From NCBI GenBank assembly GCA_028689775.1, contig JAQVCM010000003.1, positions 124,001 through 188,000 of the forward strand: a stretch of DNA of 64,000 bases, given 5' to 3'. Below the pieces are notes generated by a model. The model was not told the origin of the DNA and did not search any database. It saw only the letters and a program-made list of their open reading frames with translations. A program made the position numbers and the translations under genes. Below, piece after piece: positions 34,101 through 43,468 of this stretch. This DNA is from Crocinitomicaceae bacterium. Its GTDB lineage: Bacteria; Bacteroidota; Bacteroidia; Flavobacteriales_D; Crocinitomicaceae. The stretch's first letter is position 1. Every line of letters starts with the position of its first letter.

Positions 34101-36440
34101 ATGCACAAATTTTTATTTGTTGCTTTGCTTGGTATTTCATTCTTCACTTTTGGTCAAACCGAAAACTGTAGAATTACGTATTCTGGGCAAGTAATCGACA
34201 TACACGACCAAGAATCCGTTCCGTATGCTCGCGTTCAAATTAAGGAACTCAATCAAACGGTCATGGCGGATTCCAATGGATTTTTCTCCTTTGCGAACTT
34301 GTGTCCGGGAGATTATTCTTTCAATTGTTTCCACCACATCGGATGCGAACCAGAAAAGTTTAAAAGAACCATTAGCAAAGATCTTTTTGAACAAGTTTTC
34401 ATTGAGTTTCATTTTGATGAGTTGGATGAAGTGACTGTTGAATACACCATTTTCAAAATGTCAACCATTTCAGTGCTCAAACCTTCGGAGTTGGAAAAAC
34501 GATTTTCAGCTGGCAAAACCTTGGGCGACTTGGTGAAACAAATTCCGGGTGTAAATTCCTTGAATACCGGTTCAAGTATTTCAAAACCTGTGATTCACGG
34601 AATGCATAGCAATCGCGTATTGGTTCTCAACAACGGTGTTCGTCAGGAAGGACAACAATGGGGAAGTGAGCACGCGCCAGAGATTGATCCATTTTTGATG
34701 TCAGAAGTTTGTTTAATTCGTGGCGCAAGTGCTGTTCGATATGGATCGGATGCCATTGCTGGCGTAATTTTAACCAACCCCAAAAAGCTTTTTTACGAAC
34801 CAGGAGTTAGAGGCGAAGCGTATGCTACAGCTTTTTCAAACGGAAGACAAGGAAGTATTTCCACGATGTTGGAAGGAAGTTTTAAAAAGTTGAAAGGATT
34901 TTCTTGGAGAACGCAAGGAACTTTTAAACAAGGTGGAACCTTACAAGCGCCGAGATACTATTTAAAAAACACGGCCATGAAAGAGTATAATTTTTCATTG
35001 AATGCAAAGTATGAACATGAACGTTGGGGCGCTGAAGTGTTTTATTCGCAATTCAACACCGATTTGGGAATTTTCTCCGCTGCGCATATTGGTAACTTGA
35101 CAGACTTGAACAAAGCTTTCTTGGCTGATAAACCGCTTGAGGAAGGAAGTTTTACGTATCAAATCGACAAACCAAAACAACACATCGAGCACGAGTTTTT
35201 CAAAGCCAGCGGATTTTACAATCTCAATTCCAAAAACAGGTTGGTTTTTCAGTATGGAAGACAATACAATTTGCGTGAGGAGTATGACCGGCACGTGGTT
35301 TTCAATGATTCAATCGCTGCATTGAATTTACCAGCATTTCAATTGACTTTGCTGACGCATACGGCTGATTTGAAATGGGAGCACCAATGGTTGAAAAATT
35401 TGACGGGTGAAATTGGAATTTCTTACCTCAAACAAGGAAATAACTATCAAGGAAGATTTTTTGTTCCCAATTTCGGGAAACAATCCATCGGTATGTATTG
35501 GTTGGAAGTTTTGAAAATGAAAGAGTATGAGTTGGAAATCGGTGTTCGAGCAGATCGATCCGATTTGAATGTGTACATGTACGAAAACAAGGTGCTTCAA
35601 AACTACGAACATATTTTTCAAAACATCAGCGGTTCAATCGGAGCTTCTCGCAAAATATCGCATCACTGGGTGATTCGCGCAAATGCCGGAACAGCATGGC
35701 GTGCACCTTCGATTAATGAATTGTACAGCAACGGTTTGCATCACGGAGCCGCAGCGATTGAAATTGGAAATCGAGCGATGAAAAAGGAATTGGCAATTAA
35801 TTTTCAAGCTGGTTTGACCTTCAAATCTCGTAAACTGAATGCTTTGGTCGATGTGTATCACAATGAAATTCAGGGTTTCATCAACTTAAAACCAACGTTG
35901 CCACCCATGTTGACCATCAAAGGTGCATTTCCAGTATTTAGATATGAGCAAATCAATGCTCGTTTCTCTGGAGTGGATTTGAGCTTGAGATACAATCCAA
36001 CGACTTCTTTGAGTGTTTTCATGAAAGGTTCGATGGTTCGTGCTTTTGACAAAACCAATCAGTATTTTGTTGTCGGAATTCCGGCAGATCGTGTTGAACC
36101 GGGAGTAGATTATAAGCTTCAATTAAAAAAAGATCAAAAAATGACGTTCCATCTTGCGATTCCTTTGGTGAGAACACAGGATCGAGTAGAGGCGAACAGT
36201 GATTACGTTGCACCACCAAAAGGCTACGTTTTGGTGAATGCGCAGATCGCGTATGAATTTAAAATTAGAGAACAAAACGTAGACATTAGCTTGGAAGCTA
36301 ATAATTTATTGAATCAATCTTACCGAGATTATTTGAATCGTTTCAGATACTTTTCAGATGAAATCGGCAGAAATATTGCCTTAAAAATTAAAGTACCATT
36401 TAATATTAAAAAACATGAAAAAAACAGTGAACAGAAATAA
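34101..36440 (+). CDS. TonB-dependent outer-membrane receptor with carboxypeptidase-like N-terminal domain
   Basis: A 779-residue outer-membrane transporter. Signal peptide residues 1-18 (FVALLGISFFTFGQ). Residues about 25-110 are a CarboxypepD_reg-like domain (YSGQVIDIHDQESVPYARV). The plug follows (GKTLGDLVKQIPGVNSLNTG, KPVIHGMHSNRVLVLNNGVR, VRYGSDAIAGVI), then the 22-strand barrel ending in YRDYLNRFRYFSDEIGRNI and a short basic tail. The plug motif QQWGSEHAPEIDP is typical of receptors suspected to take up zinc or other metals. It lies between the His-rich small protein and a lipoprotein gene, which it overlaps by 26 bases. Confidence 0.9.
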   Translation: MHKFLFVALLGISFFTFGQTENCRITYSGQVIDIHDQESVPYARVQIKELNQTVMADSNGFFSFANLCPGDYSFNCFHHIGCEPEKFKRTISKDLFEQVFIEFHFDELDEVTVEYTIFKMSTISVLKPSELEKRFSAGKTLGDLVKQIPGVNSLNTGSSISKPVIHGMHSNRVLVLNNGVRQEGQQWGSEHAPEIDPFLMSEVCLIRGASAVRYGSDAIAGVILTNPKKLFYEPGVRGEAYATAFSNGRQGSISTMLEGSFKKLKGFSWRTQGTFKQGGTLQAPRYYLKNTAMKEYNFSLNAKYEHERWGAEVFYSQFNTDLGIFSAAHIGNLTDLNKAFLADKPLEEGSFTYQIDKPKQHIEHEFFKASGFYNLNSKNRLVFQYGRQYNLREEYDRHVVFNDSIAALNLPAFQLTLLTHTADLKWEHQWLKNLTGEIGISYLKQGNNYQGRFFVPNFGKQSIGMYWLEVLKMKEYELEIGVRADRSDLNVYMYENKVLQNYEHIFQNISGSIGASRKISHHWVIRANAGTAWRAPSINELYSNGLHHGAAAIEIGNRAMKKELAINFQAGLTFKSRKLNALVDVYHNEIQGFINLKPTLPPMLTIKGAFPVFRYEQINARFSGVDLSLRYNPTTSLSVFMKGSMVRAFDKTNQYFVVGIPADRVEPGVDYKLQLKKDQKMTFHLAIPLVRTQDRVEANSDYVAPPKGYVLVNAQIAYEFKIREQNVDISLEANNLLNQSYRDYLNRFRYFSDEIGRNIALKIKVPFNIKKHEKNSEQK

Positions 36441-36984
36441 AATCGCATTTGCAGGAATCTTGTTGCTATTCGTTTTCGCAGCTTGTAAAAAAGAAAAAAA
36501 TCCAGTTTCAAATCCTCCGGCACCAGTCGTTGAAGAAGAGTTAATCACGACCTTGAAAGTGACTTTTACAGATTCTAGTGGAATTCATCCAGATGTGATT
36601 GCCATGTTTCAAGACATCGATGGACCAGGTGGAAATGAACCAACGGCGATGGATACCATTCGTCTGAAAGCAAATGCAACCTATTTTGCCAGCATTCAGG
36701 TGTTGAATGAATCCATAAATCCTGCTGAAGACATTACAGTAGAGATTTTGGATGAAGCGGCATCCCATTTGATTTGCTTTGACATTGCGGGAGCAAATGT
36801 GCAGGTAATCAGAACAGATACAGACGGAGTTTATGAAGTTGGAGTTATTTCTAAATGGACAACTGGAAATGTTTCAATGGGAAGTTCAGTGATCTCATTA
36901 AAACACCAACCGGGAATTAAAAATGGTTCTTGCGCAGTTGGTGAAACAGACATTGAAGTCAATTTTCCAACAATTATTGAGTAA
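36415..36984 (+). CDS. Lipoprotein partner of the TonB receptor
   Basis: A 189-residue lipoprotein: signal FAGILLLFVFAAC with a clear lipobox and lipidated Cys near residue 24. The mature part begins with a Pro-rich linker and then a beta-rich domain (LKVTFTDSSG, DTIRLKANATYFASIQVLNE, VISLKHQPG). The start overlaps the receptor gene, showing co-expression. I recognise the arrangement but not a named domain; a surface partner that presents substrate to the receptor is the simplest guess. Confidence 0.7.
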   Translation: MKKTVNRNKIAFAGILLLFVFAACKKEKNPVSNPPAPVVEEELITTLKVTFTDSSGIHPDVIAMFQDIDGPGGNEPTAMDTIRLKANATYFASIQVLNESINPAEDITVEILDEAASHLICFDIAGANVQVIRTDTDGVYEVGVISKWTTGNVSMGSSVISLKHQPGIKNGSCAVGETDIEVNFPTIIE

Positions 36985-36991
36985 TTAATTG

Positions 36992-37017
36992 TAGAGGCGC
37001 GATATATCGCGCCTCTA
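36992..37017. repeat. 26-bp perfect palindrome, terminator or REP-like
   Basis: TAGAGGCGCGATA and its exact reverse complement, starting 8 bases after the lipoprotein stop. RNA would form a 10-bp GC-rich stem with a 6-nt loop, but no T-run follows. Palindromes of the GTAGAGGCGCGAT type recur as dispersed repeats in several phyla. Confidence 0.55.
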
Positions 37018-37073
37018 TCATATATACCAATACATTAATTCAAAACCTATATCATTGAAAATTCCTTGATGAA

Positions 37074-37096
37074 ACGATTTGTAAATCGTATATTTA
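37074..37096 (+). promoter_or_regulatory. Inverted repeat overlapping the mscS promoter
   Basis: ACGATTT-GT-AAATCGT (37074-37089) touches a -7-like box TATATTTA (37089-37096, one mismatch to TAnnTTTG), 36 bases before the ATG. The position suggests a repressor site. Confidence 0.4.
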
Positions 37097-37132
37097 TGTC
37101 CATATCAAAAAACATAAAAGAAAAAATCAAGG

Positions 37133-37990
37133 ATGGACAAAGACAAATTAGACCTTAAGAACCTAGAGATTACCAATTTTTTTGGATTTTCACAGAAAGA
37201 AATTACTTCCACATTTATTGAAGTTGGAGTCAACGTACTGCTTGCAATTGTCATTTTTATCGTTGGAATGCGCTTGGCTAAGTTTTTCAGTAAAATGGTG
37301 GCTAAAATTCTGGAAAAAAGAGATTCTGACAAAGGATTAATCACGTTTATGCGTGGATTGGTGAGCGGTCTTATCAAAGTGCTGACTGTCATCACTGTTC
37401 TGACACAGATTGGCATTCAAATGACTTCTTTCATCGCTTTAATAGGAGCTGCAGGTTTGGCAATTGGAATGGCTTTTTCTGGAACATTGAGCAACCTGGC
37501 AGGTGGTGTAATGTTATTAATTTTCAAACCTTTTCACGTCGATGATTACATCACTGCCCAAGGAGAATCTGGGACGGTTAAAGAAATTCAAATTTTTCAC
37601 ACCGTGATGGTGACACCTGATAACAAGACTATTATTATTCCAAATGGACCATTGTACAACGGAAATATCACCAATTTTAGCAAACAACCTTTGCGACGAG
37701 TCGATTTTTCTTTCGGATTTGGTTATGGCGAAGATTATCAACTGGCACGAAATACGCTTTTATCGATTGTGAACAGTCATCCAAAAGTGTTACAAGATCC
37801 CGAACCTCTTGTCAAATTGGGTTCTCTGGGTGATTCCTCTGTGAATCTAACGGTTCGTGTTTGGGCTAAAAAAGAAGATTATTGGGACATCCATTTTTAT
37901 ATAAACGAAATGGTTTATGAAAGATATAGTCAAATAGATGGTTTATCCATTCCATTTCCACAAATGGATGTGCATCTTGATAAAGCTTAA
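37133..37990 (+). CDS. Small-conductance mechanosensitive channel, MscS family
   Basis: A 285-residue channel that opens under membrane tension to release solutes. There are three N-terminal helices; the pore helix TM3 is seen in GAAGLAIGMAFSGTLSNLAGGVMLL. The beta domain follows (FKPFHVDDYITAQGESGTVKEI, quoted in part: VDDYITAQGESGTV) with PNGPLYNGNITNFSKQP, and the alpha/beta vestibule ends with YSQIDGLSIPFPQMDVH. Length equals the basic MscS. It is a single gene. Confidence 0.94.
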   Translation: MDKDKLDLKNLEITNFFGFSQKEITSTFIEVGVNVLLAIVIFIVGMRLAKFFSKMVAKILEKRDSDKGLITFMRGLVSGLIKVLTVITVLTQIGIQMTSFIALIGAAGLAIGMAFSGTLSNLAGGVMLLIFKPFHVDDYITAQGESGTVKEIQIFHTVMVTPDNKTIIIPNGPLYNGNITNFSKQPLRRVDFSFGFGYGEDYQLARNTLLSIVNSHPKVLQDPEPLVKLGSLGDSSVNLTVRVWAKKEDYWDIHFYINEMVYERYSQIDGLSIPFPQMDVHLDKA

Positions 37991-38069
37991 ACTTGATTTT
38001 TCTATCTATATTTTAGCTCATTTATTTTGACTCGTTTATTATTTGTATTTTTACGTCAAAATAAATAAA

Positions 38070-38750
38070 ATGAAAAAAATAATCTATTCAGCCCTTGCGC
38101 TATTACTAACAGCCAATGCATTTTCTCAAAACAATGGATCTCAAGCAGATTGGAGTCCTGAAATTTATCAAGTTGGTAAAATTTACCCAGGTTACATCGT
38201 AAAATTGGATGGAGATACGATTCGCGGTTTTATCAAAGCAGATACGAGATGTTCTACGAATGGCATTGGATCAAGCAATCAAAATTTAGCGCAGTTTTTC
38301 ACCAGTCAAACGGATAAAAAACCGGTAGCGAAATATAAGCCAGCAGATATCAAAGGATATAAAATTGCAGATAAAGTGTATGAATCCATTAATTACAGTG
38401 GTGGCTTGTTTAAAAAACCAAACTTTAATTTGGTCGTTGAAGAAGGGAGAATTCGCTTGTATGAATGGTATTCAACAGTTGAAAACTTCAACATGGTAAT
38501 CAGACAAACTGGTGAAACGATGCAAGCATACGATGCAAGAAGATATGAAACCAAAATGATCGTAGCGAAAGAGCCAACTGAACCAATTGAATTGGGTATG
38601 TTGGGCTTGTCTTTTGCTAAGAAAATGCCTCCAATGATTTCAGATTATGAAGAATTAGCACGTAAAGTTGCTGAAAAAGAAAAAGGATATACGTTCTTGA
38701 AAATTCTTGACGTGATTAAAGAATACAATGCTTGGGCAGCTAAACAATAA
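38070..38750 (+). CDS. Secreted protein of unknown function
   Basis: A 226-residue exported protein with a signal peptide (IIYSALALLLTANAFSQ). The mature part has the pattern YPGYIVKLDGDTIRGFI near the N terminus and later a mixed alpha/beta segment; the last 35 residues are helical and charged. I do not recognise the family. The chosen ATG (38070) puts the signal peptide at the N terminus. It is followed after 5 bases by another secreted protein gene, so the two are likely to act together. Confidence 0.7.
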   Translation: MKKIIYSALALLLTANAFSQNNGSQADWSPEIYQVGKIYPGYIVKLDGDTIRGFIKADTRCSTNGIGSSNQNLAQFFTSQTDKKPVAKYKPADIKGYKIADKVYESINYSGGLFKKPNFNLVVEEGRIRLYEWYSTVENFNMVIRQTGETMQAYDARRYETKMIVAKEPTEPIELGMLGLSFAKKMPPMISDYEELARKVAEKEKGYTFLKILDVIKEYNAWAAKQ

Positions 38751-38755
38751 GAAGT

Positions 38756-40348
38756 ATGAAAAAATTAGTAACTCTTATTTTTAGTGCTTCATTGATCGTG
38801 TCTTTCGCACAAGAAGTGAAAGTGACAAGTTCTCCTGAAATTGCCAATCAAAATCAAACTGCAACTTGGAGCAAGGCTTTGGGTCAAGATGAAACGGGAT
38901 TTTATATCTTGAAAGAGTTTGGCAGCATCTCGAATGCAAGTGTAGTTTTGGAAAAATTCTCGCCAAAATTTGAACTTCTTTTTTCTACAAGTATTGAATC
39001 TACTTCGGGTACGTTCAATGATTCTAAATTGCATCGATATACCACCATGAAAAATGGAAAAGTCTATGTTTTTTTAGTAGGTTGGAGTAAAGCCAAGCAA
39101 CAAAATTCATTTCACGTGCGAGAAGTAAACGAAGATGGAAGTTTGAGCGATCGTACGTTTGAATTGGAAACTGAACCTGCAACGGGACAGATGAAAAGCG
39201 CGAATTATTCCTATAGTTTTTCTCCAGATGGAAGTAAACTTTTGGTTTTAACAGATAAACCGTTTAACAAAGGAGCAAAAGAGTCACTTCGTTTACAAGT
39301 TTTCAATACCGATGATTTTTCATCCATTTGGAAAAAAGATTTAACACTTGAAAATGAATCTGACCGCTTTGATGGAAATCAAATTATTGTTGATAATCAA
39401 GGAACTGCTTTTTTGTTAAAAGATGTAAGAATTAGTAACAAGGAACATGTCTATCAATTAATTACGACTGGAAAGGATTTTTCTACGCTTTCTGGAATTG
39501 ATTTACAAGGATATGGTTTGGGGCAACGAAAATTGAACATCGATGCAGCTGGCAATTTATTAGTTGCGGGAACACTTGTGCCTGCAGGACGAAGAAACAC
39601 GGATTCGCAAGCAACTTGGTTTTTTAAAGCAAATTCAAAAGGTGAAGTATTGATGAACAAAGTGGAAGCACTCGGAAAAGAAATGCTCAGTTTAGTTGTT
39701 TCAGAAAAAAGTGCAGAAAAGGAAGGTTATGTTTTAGACAATCAAGTTGTGAAGGATGTTCTTTTAAAAGAAGATGGAGGAATAATCCTTTTGTTGGAAG
39801 AGCAAAGAGAAACCAAAACAGTAATTCCACAATCTGTGCCTCCTGTGTATGAGTATACTTTGTTTTACGGAAACGTGCTTGCCATTTCAATGGATGCAAC
39901 AGGTAATCGAGTTTACAACGCTGTGATTGAGAAAAATCAAACGGAAAGATCTTTAGATTCTAAAGTTGTATTTGGCTCTTTTGCTTATCAGTTGAAAAAT
40001 GATAAATTACATGTTGTTTGGAATTACACGCAAGTTTTAACCGATCCGCCTTTGAATAAATTCCGCTATTGGAAAGATAAAAGCGGAGCGAAAATCAACA
40101 TCGATAACTTGTATGGACTGGAAGCTTTCTATCCGACGATGTTAACGGTATTGGATGCGCACGGAAACTTTGATTACAGAGATCGAACATTTAATTCACT
40201 GCCACTTGTCAACATTCAAAAAGGAAATTCATTTCCGATGGCTGTCAATCCCATGATCTTTTTCGCAACGGACAAAGGAATGGTCATTTTATCTCGAATG
40301 CCTGGTATTGAAGCAAAACGATACAAGTTCAGTTCAATAGCTTATTAA
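38756..40348 (+). CDS. Secreted protein of unknown function, probable beta-propeller
   Basis: A 530-residue exported protein: signal peptide residues 1-18 (VTLIFSASLIVSFAQ), then repeated strand pairs with phrases like FSPDGSKLLVLTDKP and IVDNQGTAFLLKDV and NIDAAGNLLVAGT, which suggest a beta-propeller. No sorting tail or lipobox is seen, so it should stay in the periplasm or outer membrane. It closes a two-gene unit with a terminator at 40404-40440. Confidence 0.7.
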   Translation: MKKLVTLIFSASLIVSFAQEVKVTSSPEIANQNQTATWSKALGQDETGFYILKEFGSISNASVVLEKFSPKFELLFSTSIESTSGTFNDSKLHRYTTMKNGKVYVFLVGWSKAKQQNSFHVREVNEDGSLSDRTFELETEPATGQMKSANYSYSFSPDGSKLLVLTDKPFNKGAKESLRLQVFNTDDFSSIWKKDLTLENESDRFDGNQIIVDNQGTAFLLKDVRISNKEHVYQLITTGKDFSTLSGIDLQGYGLGQRKLNIDAAGNLLVAGTLVPAGRRNTDSQATWFFKANSKGEVLMNKVEALGKEMLSLVVSEKSAEKEGYVLDNQVVKDVLLKEDGGIILLLEEQRETKTVIPQSVPPVYEYTLFYGNVLAISMDATGNRVYNAVIEKNQTERSLDSKVVFGSFAYQLKNDKLHVVWNYTQVLTDPPLNKFRYWKDKSGAKINIDNLYGLEAFYPTMLTVLDAHGNFDYRDRTFNSLPLVNIQKGNSFPMAVNPMIFFATDKGMVILSRMPGIEAKRYKFSSIAY

Positions 40349-40403
40349 CAGACAACATTCATTTAGAGGATGTAAATCCGATTAATAACCAATATTTAAA
40401 CAT

Positions 40404-40440
40404 AAAAAAGGCTGTTTCAAATCGTGAAGCAGCCTTTTTT
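40404..40440. terminator. Bidirectional intrinsic terminator
   Basis: AAAAAAGGCTG (40404-40414) pairs with CAGCCTTTTTT (40430-40440). It lies between convergent genes and has a T-run on both strands. Confidence 0.8.
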
Positions 40441-40534
40441 ATTGTATGGTTTTTTTTAAATATAGCATCTCAAAATAAATTTAACTTCGCAAATGATTTT
40501 TTTGCTATCATCATCTTTTGAAGTTAATTTATTA

Positions 40535-41500
40535 TTATGTGCGAAAGTAGTTCTTTAGTTTTAAAAAATGTTTCTCATATAAATGGTACGAAAGCACCGC
40601 TATGCCAAGAGTCAAGAGAAATTCAAATCCAACAATTAAAAAGTCATTTTTAATGAAATTTTGTTTCAGCATGAGGGTGATTACAAATCCACTGTATACA
40701 TAAAGTCCATACGAGTATTCTCCTAGTTTTTCCGTTGTTTTGAAAATGAAGGTATGCTTTATAGCAGGAGCATGTTGAATTGTTAAAAATATAATACTCA
40801 CAAAAGCTGTGGCGATGAACACTTTGTACAAGAAGTTTTCTTTGAAAATAAAAACTCCGAGGAGCGAAATCAAAAGAGCAAGCAAAGGTGAAAAATTCAT
40901 TTTCTTTTTAAAATAAAGAAAAGCACCCAAAATTCCAGCGGCAAAATCGACCAGATAATTCAATGTATTTGCGTAAGTGGCTACTTCATATTGAATTGCA
41001 TAAATTGAAAAAATTACATAAGCAATCAATAACAACATGACCATTAAGACGACATTTCTGAACAAAAGAAAACTCAAGAGTAAAAACAGCAAATAAAATT
41101 GTTCTTCAACAGCTATTGTCCATAAAAAACCTAATGAAAAAATGTAATCACCGTGATCGTAATTAGATAAAAACAACCAATACAAGGATTGGTTTTCGGG
41201 CAATTTGGGAACTTCGCCAAAATAGGAACTGACCAGTGGCATTAAAAAAAACGTGAAAGCAATGACCAAGTAATACAGTGGAAAAATACGCAATGATCTT
41301 CGCGCAAAGAAATTAGCTTTTTTAAAATTTCCTGTCTGATCAATTTCATGAAGCGCCAGAAGTGTCAGTAAAAAACTAGAAATAATAAAAAAGAAATCTA
41401 CCGCTAAATATCCAAAACCAACAAATGAAGTTGTATGAAATAAAAAAATCCACAAAAAAGAAAAGAACCTCAATGTATTTAATCCTTCAATTTTTTTCAT
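40535..41500 (-). CDS. Acyltransferase family 3 membrane protein (OafA/YrhL-like)
   Basis: A 321-residue integral membrane O-acyltransferase with about ten helices. The N-terminal helix has LNTLRFFSFLWIFLFH with the family's Arg and His; WTIAVEEQFYLLF contains the conserved EEQFY motif. Such enzymes acetylate sugars of surface polysaccharides. It is a stand-alone gene without sugar biosynthesis neighbours, so its target is unknown. Confidence 0.9.
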   Translation of the reverse strand: MKKIEGLNTLRFFSFLWIFLFHTTSFVGFGYLAVDFFFIISSFLLTLLALHEIDQTGNFKKANFFARRSLRIFPLYYLVIAFTFFLMPLVSSYFGEVPKLPENQSLYWLFLSNYDHGDYIFSLGFLWTIAVEEQFYLLFLLLSFLLFRNVVLMVMLLLIAYVIFSIYAIQYEVATYANTLNYLVDFAAGILGAFLYFKKKMNFSPLLALLISLLGVFIFKENFLYKVFIATAFVSIIFLTIQHAPAIKHTFIFKTTEKLGEYSYGLYVYSGFVITLMLKQNFIKNDFLIVGFEFLLTLGIAVLSYHLYEKHFLKLKNYFRT

Positions 41501-41593
41501 GATTATTTCCTTTATAGGTGTCTGGTTATTTTAGAATTCAAAATTGCAAATTAAATCGGAGATAGTAGACCATAAATAAAGGCAAAAGAACTA

Positions 41594-41626
41594 AAAAGCC
41601 GATAAAGAATATCTCCATCGGCTTTT
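41594..41626 (-). terminator. Intrinsic terminator of dnaA
   Basis: Minus strand AAAAGCCGAT (41626-41617) pairs with ATCGGCTTTT (41603-41594) followed by T and A. It starts about 48 bases after the dnaA stop. Confidence 0.75.
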
Positions 41627-41673
41627 AGCTGTTTAAAAGTGACTATTTATTTCAATCGAATTTCTAAAATAAA

Positions 41674-43104
41674 TTACTGTATCGTTAATTTTTTCTCTAA
41701 ATCTGACAAGTAAATTTTAAATTGTTTATCTGTTTCAGAAAGATTTGTAACTGTTTTACAAGCGTGCAGTACAGTCGCGTGATCTTTTCCTCCGCAATGC
41801 GCGCCAATATTTGCCAAAGATGACTTGGTCATTTTCTTTGAGAAATACATGGAGATTTGTCTTGCTTGTACCACTTCTCTTTTTCTGGTTTTGGATTTCA
41901 GAATTTCTAAAGGTAAGTCAAAATAATCACAAACTACTTTTTGGATGTAATCAATTGAAACTTCTCTCGCTGTATTTTTTACAAACTTGTCAATCATTTG
42001 TTTCGCAAGATCCAAGGTGATTGCTTTCTTGTTTAAAGACGCTTGCGCTAGGAGTGAAGTCCAAGCACCTTCCATTTCACGAATGTTTGTATTGATGTTG
42101 TAAGCTAAATATTCGACCACTTCTTTCGGAAGTTCAATTCCATTGCCATACATCTTTTTTTCCAAAATTGCGATTCTTGTTTCCAAGTCTGGCGCAGCTA
42201 AATCTGCAGACAATCCCCATTTGAAACGAGACAACAAACGTTGCTCCATTCCTTGCATGTCTACCGGTGGTTTATCAGAGGTTAAAATAATTTGCTTTCC
42301 ATTTTGGTGCAAGTGATTAAACACGTGGAAGAAAACATCTTGTGTTTTTTCTTTTCCAGAGAAAAACTGAACATCATCAATGATCAACACGTCAATCATT
42401 TGATAGAAGTGAATGAAATCATTTGTCGATCCATTTTTAATGGCATCAATGAATTGGTGCGCAAATTTCTCAGAACCAACGTATAAAACCGTTTTGTTCG
42501 GATATTGTTCTTTGATTCCAATTCCAATTGCATGTGCCAAGTGCGTTTTCCCAAGTCCAACACCACCATAAATCAACAACGGATTAAATGCAGTTCCTCC
42601 CGGTTTGTTGGCAACTGCATAACCTGCAGAACGAGCCAAACGGTTGCAATCTCCTTCCACAAAATTTTCAAAAGAATAGGCTGGATTCAAATTAGAATCT
42701 ACATTCACTTTTTTCAAACCTGGAATAATGAACGGATTTCTAATTTGTCGTTCATTGATATTCAAGGGCATGTTGATGGAAGGATTTTTCAAAGATTTCC
42801 CATCAGAGGTTGGAAGCTTTACAGTATAAGGTGCAGCATTTTTTCCGCGATTTTCCATCACGATGCTGTATTCCAATCTACCCTCAGCCCCTAATTCTTT
42901 TTTGATTACTTTTTTCAAAAGGGTAATGTAGTGTTCTTCTAACCATTCATAAAAAAAATGTGAAGGAACCTGAATCATTAAAATGTGATTTTCCAGTTTA
43001 ATCGGAAGAATCGGTTCAAACCATGTTTTGTAAGCTTGCAAGGGAATATTATCCTTGATTACTTTTAAACATGCATTCCAAACACCTTCGTGGTTAACAG
43101 TCAT
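41674..43104 (-). CDS. dnaA: Chromosomal replication initiator protein DnaA
   Basis: A 476-residue AAA+ ATPase that melts the origin. Domain I is at residues 1-90, a linker to about 140, and domain III has Walker A GGVGLGKTHL, Walker B VLIIDDVQFF, sensor LTSDKPP and the arginine-finger region LLSRFKWGL. Domain IV has the DNA-binding DHATVLHACKTV and KSKTRKREVVQARQI. All motifs are intact. The usual dnaN neighbour is missing. The 364-bp upstream region shows no group of DnaA boxes. Confidence 0.97.
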   Translation of the reverse strand: MTVNHEGVWNACLKVIKDNIPLQAYKTWFEPILPIKLENHILMIQVPSHFFYEWLEEHYITLLKKVIKKELGAEGRLEYSIVMENRGKNAAPYTVKLPTSDGKSLKNPSINMPLNINERQIRNPFIIPGLKKVNVDSNLNPAYSFENFVEGDCNRLARSAGYAVANKPGGTAFNPLLIYGGVGLGKTHLAHAIGIGIKEQYPNKTVLYVGSEKFAHQFIDAIKNGSTNDFIHFYQMIDVLIIDDVQFFSGKEKTQDVFFHVFNHLHQNGKQIILTSDKPPVDMQGMEQRLLSRFKWGLSADLAAPDLETRIAILEKKMYGNGIELPKEVVEYLAYNINTNIREMEGAWTSLLAQASLNKKAITLDLAKQMIDKFVKNTAREVSIDYIQKVVCDYFDLPLEILKSKTRKREVVQARQISMYFSKKMTKSSLANIGAHCGGKDHATVLHACKTVTNLSETDKQFKIYLSDLEKKLTIQ

Positions 43105-43468
43105 TGAATTTATTATAAATAGTTATTAATAGTATCTGTTCAAAACTTTAAATTTGTGTTAAACACATGTTTTACAAACCTTCAGTCTTGTATTATTTTC
43201 TAAGCACAAATATTCACATAAAATAGTTTAAAACAAAATGAAAAGTCTATTGACATTGTCGTTTTTTTTACTTCGTGACTAAAAATTGAGCGTTCGTAAG
43301 GAAATTATTTTTTGTTAAATTTTCAGGAATCGGTGATTCGCTTTTTTTTAACTTCTGAGACCTTATTTGTGATTTTCCAAATGCTAAATTAAGGCATTAT
43401 TTTAACACTACCAAGTATAAACAACAATCTATTTTCTATCTTTACAACAGTCATCAAAGACAGGTTTT
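43105..43468. other. AT-rich region between dnaA and the thioesterase gene
   Basis: Divergent promoters are expected here. I find no match to TTATNCACA, so no sign of oriC. A 13-bp palindrome TGTGTT-A-AACACA (43155-43167) lies about 50 bases before dnaA and could be an operator. TATCTTTA near 43437 is a near -7 box for the plus-strand gene. Confidence 0.4.

Noticed and set aside
43105..43468. oriC next to dnaA
   Set aside because: No DnaA-box cluster and no dnaN; only general AT richness.
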